This document shows positions 1 through 6,610 of a DNA stretch of 46,032 nucleotides, one piece after another. Location: the NCBI GenBank assembly GCA_964492735.1, contig CAZBLE010000007.1, positions 1 to 46,032 of the forward strand, read 5' to 3'. Each line of letters starts with the position of its first letter. Positions within the stretch are counted from its first letter, which is position 1. The stretch comes from CALKUP01 sp964492735. Its GTDB lineage: Bacteria > Patescibacteriota > Patescibacteriia > UBA9570 > XYC2-FULL-38-9. The notes beneath the pieces were generated by a model. The model was given only the letters and a program-made list of their open reading frames with translations. It made no database searches and was not told the origin of the DNA. Position numbers and translations under genes: made by a program.

Positions 1-700
1 CAGTCACGTGCTGTGAGTGAGTCGCTTGAATAGTGAATTGCTGGCGCTCATCAGCAACGTCTACAAATAATGGATCTACTAATCCTTCAGGTGTTATTGT
101 CGCGGCTGCCGGACCAAGCTCCATTGTTCGCTCACCTGCGGAATCAACCATCCAATCCACTTGCCCACCCATCGCTTGCGCCATAATCTGGTGACCGAAG
201 CAAATGCCGAAAACAGGAATCTTCCGCTCCGCTGCTTCTTGAATCACTGCCATTTCACGTTGCATCCATGGAGTTGTTTCATGATCTGTTACCATTGCTC
301 CTGAGCCAGATAAAATAATCGCCGTAATATCATCAAGTGACGTCACAGGTGTTTCAAATGGCGCATGCCACACAACCGCACGTACATCAGACTCATCTTC
401 ATACCCAAACATACTTTTTAAGCGTTGTGCAGTATTTGTATTTCCTGGCGTTGTGCATTCGGAAACCGCATGCGCTGCGTGTTGTGCTTTACTCACCACC
501 TCACGTTGTGCTTGTTGCTCATCTGTGAGTGGAATAGAATTATCAACAAATAATATTTTGTGATTTTTTGGCAGTCGAGCAATAACTTGATGCATTACCT
601 CACGGTGAGTCGGAAGCGTTGCGAGCTCACGCTCATACAGCAAAGCACGCTGCTCCCCCACGACCGCGCGCACCTCCTGTAATAATTGATCTGTATTCAT
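1..700 (-). CDS. Class I glutamine amidotransferase, GMP synthase-like (C-terminus beyond window)
   Basis: The reading frame is open from an ATG at 700 to the window edge, giving about 233 residues with no stop, so the 3' end is missing. A class I glutamine amidotransferase core is visible: the nucleophile elbow FGICFGHQ has its Cys near residue 167, and a downstream HSQHVT supplies the likely catalytic His; the following Glu is still in frame. FGICFGHQ is typical of stand-alone GMP-synthase-like amidotransferases, which take ammonia from glutamine for an unidentified acceptor. About 100 residues precede the domain and are not recognised. No strong Shine-Dalgarno is seen before the ATG. The gene lies downstream of nrdJ, behind two large hairpins. 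The family call is firm; the substrate is unknown. Confidence 0.85.
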   Translation of the reverse strand, partial: MNTDQLLQEVRAVVGEQRALLYERELATLPTHREVMHQVIARLPKNHKILFVDNSIPLTDEQQAQREVVSKAQHAAHAVSECTTPGNTNTAQRLKSMFGYEDESDVRAVVWHAPFETPVTSLDDITAIILSGSGAMVTDHETTPWMQREMAVIQEAAERKIPVFGICFGHQIMAQAMGGQVDWMVDSAGERTMELGPAAATITPEGLVDPLFVDVADERQQFTIQATHSQHVT

Positions 701-710
701 GTATATCTTG

Positions 711-821
711 TGAGTGCTTCTAGGGAATTGTCTCGCAAAAACCCGACGTTCGCAAGCTCTCTTACGGGAAGATCTACGATCTTCTTATTGTTTTTGCGTA
801 GACAACTTCCCTTCCGCACTC
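711..821. repeat. Long imperfect inverted repeat A (hairpin)
   Basis: The arms 711-742 and 790-821 are complementary over about 30 bases with small bulges: TGAGTGC pairs with GCACTCA, GGGAA with TTCCC, TTGTCT with AGACAA and CGCAAAAAC with GTTTTTGCG. A second small hairpin, GAAGATC-TAC-GATCTTC (768-784), sits in the loop. It lies between the nrdJ stop and the amidotransferase start, so on the minus strand it could form a leader or intercistronic RNA structure. Confidence 0.7.
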
Positions 822-841
822 AAAAATAATTATGGCGCGAA

Positions 842-902
842 GGGGAATGTGTCTATTGGAGACTGTTTGGCGACAGTCCAAACTCTCCAAAGACACTTCC
901 CC
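842..902. repeat. Near-perfect 61-base hairpin B downstream of nrdJ
   Basis: The sequence folds end to end: GGGGAA with TTCCCC, GTGTCT with AGACAC, TTGGAGA with TCTCCAA and TTTGG with CCAAA, around a 7-base loop. It begins 12 bases past the nrdJ stop on the minus strand. No U-tract follows, so it is either a processing or stability hairpin or a non-canonical terminator. Its outer arms share a GGGAA..TGTCT / AGACA.TTCCC pattern with hairpin A. Confidence 0.75.
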
Positions 903-913
903 GCAAGCGCTGC

Positions 914-3304
914 CTATGCGCACTTACTGTATCCGCAAGACATACATGTCATGCACCCTTCTTGCAATGTAAGCGTTGCGCTACATTCTGGGCATTCTGG
1001 AGCAAAACCAGTGTCTGCAATAGATGTTTTCTTTTGTTCTGTTACAGTCACGCTCACAGTTGTTGATTCTGTTTCTGCATGTGTTGCCACAGGAGCTGCT
1101 GGAGCACTTCCATTCTCTTTCGCCATACCATTTGCGACTAACTGTTTTGCACTTTCAGCAAACTGTAATTGCATTTGTGTGTTTGCACTTGAGTGATGTT
1201 GTTGCAAAATTTGCGCAATACCATCTGGAACACTGAGCACTTGGCCATTCTTTGTCCATGTTGGCATTGGTCCACGAATTCCTTTGATTTGATCAATCAC
1301 TGTTTCAACAGAAATTCCTGATCGAAGCGCAAGAGACACTAAACGGCAAATTGCCTCTGATTCTTCTTGGAAGACTCCACCGGCTTTTCCGATTGTCGCA
1401 AACACTTCAAATGGTTTTCCAGCTTCATCATGATTGATTGTAACATACATTGTTCCATAACCAGTCTTCACTTTGTATGTCGCACCTGCAACAACGTCAG
1501 GGCGTGGAGTTGGCACTGGAGCACTTGTTGTTTGCGCTGCTGGAGCTGCAACTGATGCCGCTGCTTCAACTGGAGCTGATGCCGCTGCGTCTACTTTTTT
1601 CGCTTCTTTCTTTTTGTCATTCTCATCCAATGAATCAAGTACTGAGATATCACGTGAACCATCTCGATAATATGTCACACCCTTACAACCCATTTTGTAC
1701 GCTTGCATGTACAAATCTTGTACTTCTTTTTGGGTATGATCGTTTGGTGCATTTACTGTCTTACTAATTGAAGAGTCAGTGTATTTTTGTGCGACCGCTT
1801 GCATTTTCACATGTTCCAGTGGGCTCAACTGTTTCGCACCAACAAAGTATGCTGGGCGTGTTTCATCTGTCGCCTCTGGGTTTGCTTTCTGCCATTCTTC
1901 ATAGAGAGGATGGTAGACAATATGTTCACCTAAACGATCTTTTCGTTTAAATGCGAAATCATAGACTGGTTCAATACCTGAACTCACACCTGCCAAAATA
2001 CTTGTTGTTCCAGTTGGCGCTTGTGTAAGCAATAGCCCATTACGGATACCGTTCTTGCGAATTAAATCTTGAACATCATCTGGCAACCGTTGAATGAACT
2101 TCCCTTGCATGAACTTCTCTTTGTCGAATTTCGGGAACGCACCTTTTTCTTCAGCAATTTCCGCACTCATGCGATATGCTTCATCGCGAATCAAACCATA
2201 GACATCTTCACACCATGCAACCGCTTCATCTGAACCGTAGACAATCTTCGATTTAATCAACGCATCAGCAAGGCCCATTGTTCCAAGACCTGTTCGACGA
2301 ATGTTCATCTGCGCTTCTTTGTTTTCTTCAAAGAAATATGGAGTTGAATCAATAACGTCATCGAGGAATCGGATTGATGTACGAACTGTTTCTTTCAACG
2401 CTTGGCGGTCTAACACACCTTCATCATTTACAAATGCTGCAAGGTTTACCGCACCAAGGTTACACACGTTCCATGCGCCAAGTCCTTGTTCACCACATGG
2501 GTTTACACAGATAATTTTTTCAAAGTACCAACTGTTTGATTCTTTGTTGTAACGCTCCATGAACACGAGTCCTGGCTCACCAGATGCCCATGCAGATTCA
2601 CAAATCAAATTCCAGAGGTAGCGCGCTTTAATTGTTTTGTACACTTTACCTTCCCATTGCAAATCCCAATCAGCATCATTTTCTACTGCTTCCATGAAAC
2701 GGTCTGACACTGCGATTGAAAGATTCGCATTTGTGATCAATCCCATGGTTCGTTTTACTGTAATGAACTCCTCAATATCTGGATGATCATCATTAAGCAT
2801 TAACATCAACGCTCCACGACGTGAACCACCTTGGATGATTAAACCAGTTGCGAATGAATACAATCCACCAAATGATACCGCACCAGATGCTGTTCCACTT
2901 ACACCTTTGACATACGCACCACGAGGACGCAATGTTGAAATGTTTACACCGACACCGCCACCACGAGACATGATTTCAACCATCGTGCGAACAGATTCAA
3001 AAATACCACCACGAGAATCTTCTGGAGATGGGATCACATAACAGTTATAAAATGTCAGCTCAGCATCAACACCGGCACCAGTTAAAATACGGCCACCTGG
3101 AACGAACTTAAAACCATCGAGTGCATCGTAAAATTTCTTTTCCCAAAATTCTTGAGATTCAGATTTTTCGTTCAATGAAATTGCTTTGGCAACGCGTGCC
3201 CACATTTGCTCTGGTTTATCTTCAATCCGTTTTCCTGCTTCATCTTTTCGGACATAGCGATCAAAGAACACTTTTTCTCGAAGGCCGGTAAGTTCGTATG
3301 ACAT
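914..3304 (-). CDS. nrdJ: Adenosylcobalamin-dependent (class II) ribonucleotide reductase
   Basis: The enzyme reduces ribonucleotides to deoxyribonucleotides using adenosylcobalamin to generate the radical; it acts in the cytosol and needs no oxygen. The 796 residues show the first redox Cys in FYNCYV (C88), the thiyl-radical loop NPCGE (N268, C270, E272), the partner Cys in CNLGAVNL (C281) and the phosphate-binding PTGTTS (430-435). An Ala/Pro-rich linker (about 565-605) leads to a TSCPD-type domain (about 610-720) and a Cys-rich tail with six Cys in the last 26 residues (CPEC, then CMTCMSC, then a Cys next to last), as expected for the C-terminal reducing arm or a zinc ribbon. Upstream lie a sigma70-type promoter and two NrdR boxes. 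With cobO and nrdR just upstream, the cofactor supply and the repressor are encoded together. Length and motifs are normal for the family. Confidence 0.96.
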   Translation of the reverse strand: MSYELTGLREKVFFDRYVRKDEAGKRIEDKPEQMWARVAKAISLNEKSESQEFWEKKFYDALDGFKFVPGGRILTGAGVDAELTFYNCYVIPSPEDSRGGIFESVRTMVEIMSRGGGVGVNISTLRPRGAYVKGVSGTASGAVSFGGLYSFATGLIIQGGSRRGALMLMLNDDHPDIEEFITVKRTMGLITNANLSIAVSDRFMEAVENDADWDLQWEGKVYKTIKARYLWNLICESAWASGEPGLVFMERYNKESNSWYFEKIICVNPCGEQGLGAWNVCNLGAVNLAAFVNDEGVLDRQALKETVRTSIRFLDDVIDSTPYFFEENKEAQMNIRRTGLGTMGLADALIKSKIVYGSDEAVAWCEDVYGLIRDEAYRMSAEIAEEKGAFPKFDKEKFMQGKFIQRLPDDVQDLIRKNGIRNGLLLTQAPTGTTSILAGVSSGIEPVYDFAFKRKDRLGEHIVYHPLYEEWQKANPEATDETRPAYFVGAKQLSPLEHVKMQAVAQKYTDSSISKTVNAPNDHTQKEVQDLYMQAYKMGCKGVTYYRDGSRDISVLDSLDENDKKKEAKKVDAAASAPVEAAASVAAPAAQTTSAPVPTPRPDVVAGATYKVKTGYGTMYVTINHDEAGKPFEVFATIGKAGGVFQEESEAICRLVSLALRSGISVETVIDQIKGIRGPMPTWTKNGQVLSVPDGIAQILQQHHSSANTQMQLQFAESAKQLVANGMAKENGSAPAAPVATHAETESTTVSVTVTEQKKTSIADTGFAPECPECSATLTLQEGCMTCMSCGYSKCA

Positions 3305-3339
3305 AATTGTTGTGTCTGTTTATTTGTTATTAGTTGTAA

Positions 3340-3355
3340 ACACTATATGTAGTAT
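3340..3355. promoter_or_regulatory. NrdR box, nrdJ-proximal
   Basis: ACACTATATGTAGTAT matches the known NrdR operator pattern acaCwAtATaTwGtgt at most positions. Its centre is 32 bp (about three helical turns) from the next box, the helical phasing expected for paired NrdR sites. It lies downstream of the predicted start of nrdJ transcription. Confidence 0.85.
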
Positions 3356-3371
3356 GAAATATTGCTATTTA

Positions 3372-3387
3372 TTACTATATATAGTGT
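3372..3387. promoter_or_regulatory. NrdR box, promoter-proximal
   Basis: TTACTATATATAGTGT is a near-consensus NrdR box with a perfect ACTATATATAGT core. It lies about 20 bases downstream of the nrdJ -10 element on the minus strand, so bound NrdR would block RNA polymerase. nrdR itself is encoded 0.7 kb away. Confidence 0.88.
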
Positions 3388-3406
3388 TTATGCTGAGAGC
3401 TTGCAT

Positions 3407-3435
3407 ATTGTATCATAGCCACCAGTTGGTCACAA
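3407..3435 (-). promoter_or_regulatory. nrdJ promoter
   Basis: Reading the minus strand, TTGTGA (3435-3430) and TACAAT (3412-3407) are separated by exactly 17 bases, close to the sigma70 consensus. The start would lie near 3400, giving a leader of about 95 bases that carries both NrdR boxes. Confidence 0.65.
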
Positions 3436-3473
3436 TATTCTGATTCTTGTGGATAAGTGGATAAGAAAAACAA

Positions 3474-3497
3474 AGCACCACTATATATAGTGGTGCT
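3474..3497 (-). terminator. 24-bp perfect palindrome: NrdR-box-like terminator of nrdR-cobO
   Basis: Positions 3474-3497 form a perfect palindrome, AGCACCAC-TATATATA-GTGGTGCT. On the minus strand it lies 39 bases past the cobO stop and is followed by TTGTTTTTCTT, so it has the form of an intrinsic terminator. Its core CACTATATATAGTG is also the NrdR box core, centred 106 bp from the promoter-proximal box. It may serve as both, but the terminator role is the simpler reading. Confidence 0.65.
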
Positions 3498-3535
3498 GAT
3501 TCTGTATAAACACAAAATAGCTGGATAATAGGGTT

Positions 3536-4108
3536 TTAATGCTCAACTCCCATGCGTGGCTCAAACGCATCCCAATCGTCCACAGCGCCTTTTGTGGCCC
3601 GCATAACAGTCACAAGATCAGCAGCATTTAAGATTTCTGGTGGAGCGCTATGCCCAGTAATAATCACCTCTGTGTTATGGTGCTTATGATCTAAAAATTC
3701 AAGAAATTCTTTCAAATCGATAATGCCATTTGCGAGCGCAGGATTAAACTCATCAAGAATTAAAATATCTGGTCGGTTACTATGCATATTTTCACGAGCG
3801 TATTCTAACGCGCGTCCTGCAATATACAAATCCATTGCTGCGGGGTTTTGTAGATCAACAGGATCAGTCGTCCCAAATTGAACAATCTCTACATCTGGAC
3901 CAAGTAATTGCTGCGCGATCAATTCACCAGCATCTTTATGGCCCTTAAATAACTGAACCATACTCACCTTCATATTTTGCCCAGCCGCTCGAAGCAACAC
4001 GCCAAGTGCTGCGGAAGTCTTCCCTTTTCCATCGCCGGTATAGACATGAATCTTTCCAAGATGTTTTTTTGGATTAAATTCTTTTTTGGGTCGTTTGTGC
4101 CATTGCAT
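3536..4108 (-). CDS. cobO: Cob(I)yrinic acid a,c-diamide adenosyltransferase (CobO/BtuR type)
   Basis: This 190-residue enzyme moves the 5'-deoxyadenosyl group of ATP onto reduced cobalt, making adenosylcobalamin. The P-loop GDGKGKTS starts at about residue 25, after the conserved GKIHVYTG strand. ILDEFN, the GHSAPPEIL segment and the C-terminal D-WDAFEPR stretch are characteristic of the CobO/BtuR family, and the length is typical. It starts one base after the nrdR stop and so is co-transcribed with it; nrdJ follows behind its own promoter. No corrin-synthesis genes are visible, so the enzyme most likely adenosylates imported or salvaged cobamide for NrdJ. The family is certain; the exact in vivo substrate is inferred. 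Confidence 0.94.
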   Translation of the reverse strand: MQWHKRPKKEFNPKKHLGKIHVYTGDGKGKTSAALGVLLRAAGQNMKVSMVQLFKGHKDAGELIAQQLLGPDVEIVQFGTTDPVDLQNPAAMDLYIAGRALEYARENMHSNRPDILILDEFNPALANGIIDLKEFLEFLDHKHHNTEVIITGHSAPPEILNAADLVTVMRATKGAVDDWDAFEPRMGVEH

Positions 4109-4109
4109 A

Positions 4110-4586
4110 TTATTTTTTATTGGGACGTTTTCGTTTATGAGATATTTTTTCTACTTCTTCAACAAAGGCATTGAGGTCATCAAATGCGTGATAGACAGAT
4201 GCGTACCGAATATACGCAACTTTATCAAGTTTCTTCAACGATTTTGTTACAATGTCACCAATTTTTTCAGTCGTGATTCGATCATTCTTTGCTTCTGATT
4301 GAATGTCTTGTTCAACAAGGTGAAAGACTTTTTTAAATTGCGCAGTCGACACTGGTCGTTTACTCAATGGCAGCTTCATGCTATAGAGCAGCTTCTCACG
4401 GTCATAGGCTTCTTCGCGGCCATCTGATTTCACTACATGGAGTGTCAAAATTTCAATTTCTTCGGCTGTTGTAAACCGAAAATTACAATGCTCACATTGA
4501 CGACGACGGCGAATTGATGACCCTTCTTCAATCAGACGAGTATCAATAACGCGTGTATCTGGTTTTTGACATGATGGACAACGCAT
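4110..4586 (-). CDS. nrdR: Transcriptional repressor NrdR
   Basis: NrdR is a nucleotide-sensing repressor of ribonucleotide reductase genes. The 158 residues begin MRCPSC and contain a four-Cys zinc ribbon (C3, C6, C31, C34) with the conserved RRRRQCEHC segment, followed by an ATP-cone domain (about 46-136) containing the DREKL motif. Length and domain order are standard. Regulatory targets are in the same window: two NrdR boxes before nrdJ. The ATG lies only 6 bases after an extended -10 (TGgTATACT, 4601-4593), so the mRNA is probably leaderless. It is the first gene of a nrdR-cobO unit. Confidence 0.96.
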   Translation of the reverse strand: MRCPSCQKPDTRVIDTRLIEEGSSIRRRRQCEHCNFRFTTAEEIEILTLHVVKSDGREEAYDREKLLYSMKLPLSKRPVSTAQFKKVFHLVEQDIQSEAKNDRITTEKIGDIVTKSLKKLDKVAYIRYASVYHAFDDLNAFVEEVEKISHKRKRPNKK

Positions 4587-4640
4587 AACACTAGTATACC
4601 ACTAAAATAGAAAAAGTTCCCCCTCAGTCCGATGAATCGA

Positions 4641-5045
4641 CTACCTCAACTCTTCAAGAGTGAGATCTGCGATCCGAAGGACGTCCTCCACCCGAGTGCG
4701 CTGAGTCTCACGGTCTTTTGCCGTGACACTCTCAAGCGCGAGAACAATCTCGCGGGCGCAGGCACAGAGACTCTTGCCAGAGCCTTCGGCATCGAGCTGT
4801 TCTTGCAGCTCTCGAGCGAGCCGCAGTTGCGCCTCGACCTCGCCTGAAGTTGCGCGTCCCGGGATGTATTCCCGGATCCTGTGAGCCGCGCAACCAGCGC
4901 GCAGCTCGAGCGCAGCCCGATGAGCCGCGTGCTCGCCCCAGTAGCTATCTTTTACGACAGCCTTCCCGAGGTGAGCCTCGATCATCTCGAGGCGCGTCGC
5001 CATAGCGCTCAAGAGGCCAACGTCGATATGGAAGATATGATCCAT
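4641..5045 (-). CDS. GC-rich hypothetical protein
   Basis: An ATG at 5045 preceded by AAGAGGTG at a good distance gives 134 residues; an in-frame ATG at 5126 would add 27 residues but runs through a terminator hairpin, so the shorter form is preferred. I do not recognise the family. The product looks soluble and mainly helical, rich in Ala, Glu, Arg and Leu, with no signal peptide, membrane segment or known motif. The segment is visibly richer in G and C, with GC-ending codons, than the AT-rich genes on both sides. This suggests recent transfer or unusual constraint. It is flanked by the pilin terminator and by the nrdR promoter region. That it is a real gene is likely because of the ribosome site and length, but not certain. 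Confidence 0.55.
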   Translation of the reverse strand: MDHIFHIDVGLLSAMATRLEMIEAHLGKAVVKDSYWGEHAAHRAALELRAGCAAHRIREYIPGRATSGEVEAQLRLARELQEQLDAEGSGKSLCACAREIVLALESVTAKDRETQRTRVEDVLRIADLTLEELR

Positions 5046-5093
5046 GCCACACCTCTTGTCGTAAGGAAGAGCTCGCGCGGAATTGCGCAATAT

Positions 5094-5120
5094 AAAAACG
5101 CTACATGAAGTAGCGTTTTT
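5094..5120 (-). terminator. Intrinsic terminator of the pilus operon (could act both ways)
   Basis: AAAAACGCTAC (5094-5104) and GTAGCGTTTTT (5110-5120) form a perfect 11-bp stem with a 5-base loop, with a T-run on either strand. It lies 24 bases past the stop of the last pilin gene. Confidence 0.9.
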
Positions 5121-5144
5121 ATTCAAGTCTTGAAAAAAGATGCC

Positions 5145-5588
5145 TTACCGAGTAACCGTAATTGTTGCATCTTCCGCATCTGGCGCACTGACTGTAATGC
5201 GGTTATTTGCTGTTTTTAAAATTTCATAACACACGCCATTTGCAGCGCAACTTCCATTTGGGTCATGTGGAATTGCAGTCAAATATGTTTCATTTGTTGT
5301 TAAGACAGACAAATTCACAACACTTGTGCAATTTGCAGCGCCAGTTGAACAAATTTCAGTTGAACTTGTTGTCACACCTGCTGGAATTGCTCCATCATTA
5401 TCAACACTATATTGATACACTGCATTTAAAATGGTGTTGACATCAGCACGACGTTGAACGTTACGCGCATCTTTTAGTTGCTTACTTGGATTAATCGCCA
5501 AAATAACAATTCCTGCCAAAATAGCAATTGCCGCAATGACTAATAAAATTTCCAATAAGGTAAATCCTGCTGTGTTTTTAGATTTCAT
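5145..5588 (-). CDS. Type IV pilin-like protein, probable major pilin
   Basis: The 147-residue product starts MKSKNTAGFTLLEILL. G8/F9 is a prepilin peptidase site with Glu at +5, followed by a hydrophobic helix to about residue 32. After it, NPSKQLKDARNVQRRADVN leads into a short globular head with two Cys pairs (CSTGAANC and CAANGVC), resembling GspG/PilA-type pilins. An upstream in-frame ATG at 5687 overlaps the preceding gene and would bury the leader peptide, so 5588 is preferred. It has its own promoter (TTGCAT-16-TATACT, 5648-5621) besides read-through from the operon and is followed by a strong terminator. Separate, stronger expression fits the major subunit, but that role is inferred from its place and leader only. 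Confidence 0.88.
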   Translation of the reverse strand: MKSKNTAGFTLLEILLVIAAIAILAGIVILAINPSKQLKDARNVQRRADVNTILNAVYQYSVDNDGAIPAGVTTSSTEICSTGAANCTSVVNLSVLTTNETYLTAIPHDPNGSCAANGVCYEILKTANNRITVSAPDAEDATITVTR

Positions 5589-5620
5589 AAAAAAATAATT
5601 GTGACTACTCCTAGAAAAGG

Positions 5621-5648
5621 AGTATACCAGAGAATGAAAATTATGCAA
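5621..5648 (-). promoter_or_regulatory. Internal promoter before the last pilin gene
   Basis: On the minus strand TTGCAT (5648-5643) and TATACT (5626-5621) are 16 bases apart, in the spacer between two pilin genes. The leader that follows contains a small ACTCC/GGAGT hairpin. Confidence 0.6.
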
Positions 5649-5662
5649 TAAAACCAAGCCAC

Positions 5663-6082
5663 TTAAAACGATGAAACCTCTTGCCATGAAGAAATAACCA
5701 TCGGCGGACCCACTGTTGTAACAACAACTTCCATGCGCCGAGTGGCATCACCTGATACACCAGTCACTTGAACTGTTCGGTTCACATCACCAGAACCACC
5801 AACCGCAGCAACGGTGCATGTTCCATTCTCAAACACAAGCTCTTCTCCGCCTGCATACGCAGTGTCTTGAATCAACTGCTCTAAGACTTCTTGTGCGCAA
5901 CTATTTGCAACCTCACGCGCATTCATTCCTTGCTGAGTCGCTAGCGCAGTACGATTTGAGCCAATACCAAAGAGTAAAATTGTCCCTGCGATACTTCCAG
6001 CAACAACACCAACAACAATCACTGACAATAATAGTACATAGCCTTGGGAATTATTTTTAAGAGCTGTGTATGTGTATTTCAT
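5663..6082 (-). CDS. PilX-like minor pilin / pilus assembly protein
   Basis: The 139-residue product has a short polar N-terminus and then a long hydrophobic helix (about 14-42, GYVLLLSVIVVGVVAGSIAG), as in PilX/GspK-type minor pilins. It lacks the Glu at +5 found in its neighbours, which is the case for some priming pseudopilins. The motif ALATQQGMNAREVANSCAQEVLEQL resembles the PilX segment in which residues after the membrane helix form a helical spine. The remaining 70 residues are a small beta-rich head. It starts 3 bases after the preceding pseudopilin gene and so shares its transcript. Membership in the pilus operon is firm; the exact subunit name is not. Confidence 0.72.
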   Translation of the reverse strand: MKYTYTALKNNSQGYVLLLSVIVVGVVAGSIAGTILLFGIGSNRTALATQQGMNAREVANSCAQEVLEQLIQDTAYAGGEELVFENGTCTVAAVGGSGDVNRTVQVTGVSGDATRRMEVVVTTVGPPMVISSWQEVSSF

Positions 6083-6085
6083 AGA

Positions 6086-6610
6086 CTATGGAGTAAGCAC
6101 CTGAGCAGTGGACTGGTAGTGTGCATTGTATTGAAATTCCTGACGACTACTCGCAGCAGCGTATGCGGCATCAAAACTAAAGGAAAGAGCTTGCATTGTC
6201 TCACCAACTGGTGTGTTATCTGTTACTGCAAACTGGTCAAGTGCAATATTAGACGACGAAATATCTACTGGAGAGGCTGCTCCTTCTTTTTTTGTCATCA
6301 CACCCCCATCTAATTGGTAGATCGTCGGATCTTTGGCAGCATCAAACACATCAACTGTCACAATAGCATCACCATTCCCATCAGTTGAAAGAGAGACAGC
6401 CTGGCTATTCTGAATAGCTGTTGTTATATCGCTCAATACGATTGCCGCACCACTCTCAACTGATTCAATGACCTGATTTTTAACGCGCGCTTGCAACGAT
6501 AACGCAAGCATTCCTGCAATAGCGGTCGTCATAATTGCAACAATCGCTGCGTAGAGTAGAATTTCTACAAGCGTAAAGCCATCTGTGTTGTAGTGTTTTT
6601 TAGTGATCAT
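6086..6610 (-). CDS. Type IV pseudopilin (PilW/GspJ-like)
   Basis: Starting at the ATG at 6610 gives 174 residues with a prepilin site at G11/F12 in DGFTLVEILLY (Glu at +5) and a hydrophobic helix to about residue 35. The rest is a soluble head rich in Asp, Ser and Val. The start overlaps the end of the LamG-pilin gene by 11 bases, which implies translational coupling; the longer in-frame start at 6661 would overlap further and place 17 extra residues before the leader. By position (after the large pilin and before a PilX-like protein) it resembles a PilW/GspJ-type minor subunit, but the head domain is not recognised. Confidence 0.78.
   Translation of the reverse strand: MITKKHYNTDGFTLVEILLYAAIVAIMTTAIAGMLALSLQARVKNQVIESVESGAAIVLSDITTAIQNSQAVSLSTDGNGDAIVTVDVFDAAKDPTIYQLDGGVMTKKEGAASPVDISSSNIALDQFAVTDNTPVGETMQALSFSFDAAYAAASSRQEFQYNAHYQSTAQVLTP

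Noticed and set aside
711..902. Hairpins A and B as terminal repeats of an insertion sequence
   Set aside because: No transposase frame, no target-site duplication seen, and the paired arms belong to two separate hairpins.
714..1196. 160-codon plus-strand frame at the end of nrdJ
   Set aside because: It runs antisense through conserved nrdJ codons and the hairpins, has no ribosome site and no family resemblance; it is a shadow frame.
3305..3535. Cobalamin riboswitch before nrdJ
   Set aside because: The leader is too short and I see no B12-box-like sequence; the palindromes match NrdR boxes instead.
5045..5126. Upstream start for the GC-rich orphan gene
   Set aside because: The extra 27 codons pass through the pilus-operon terminator and lack a ribosome site, whereas 5045 has a good one.
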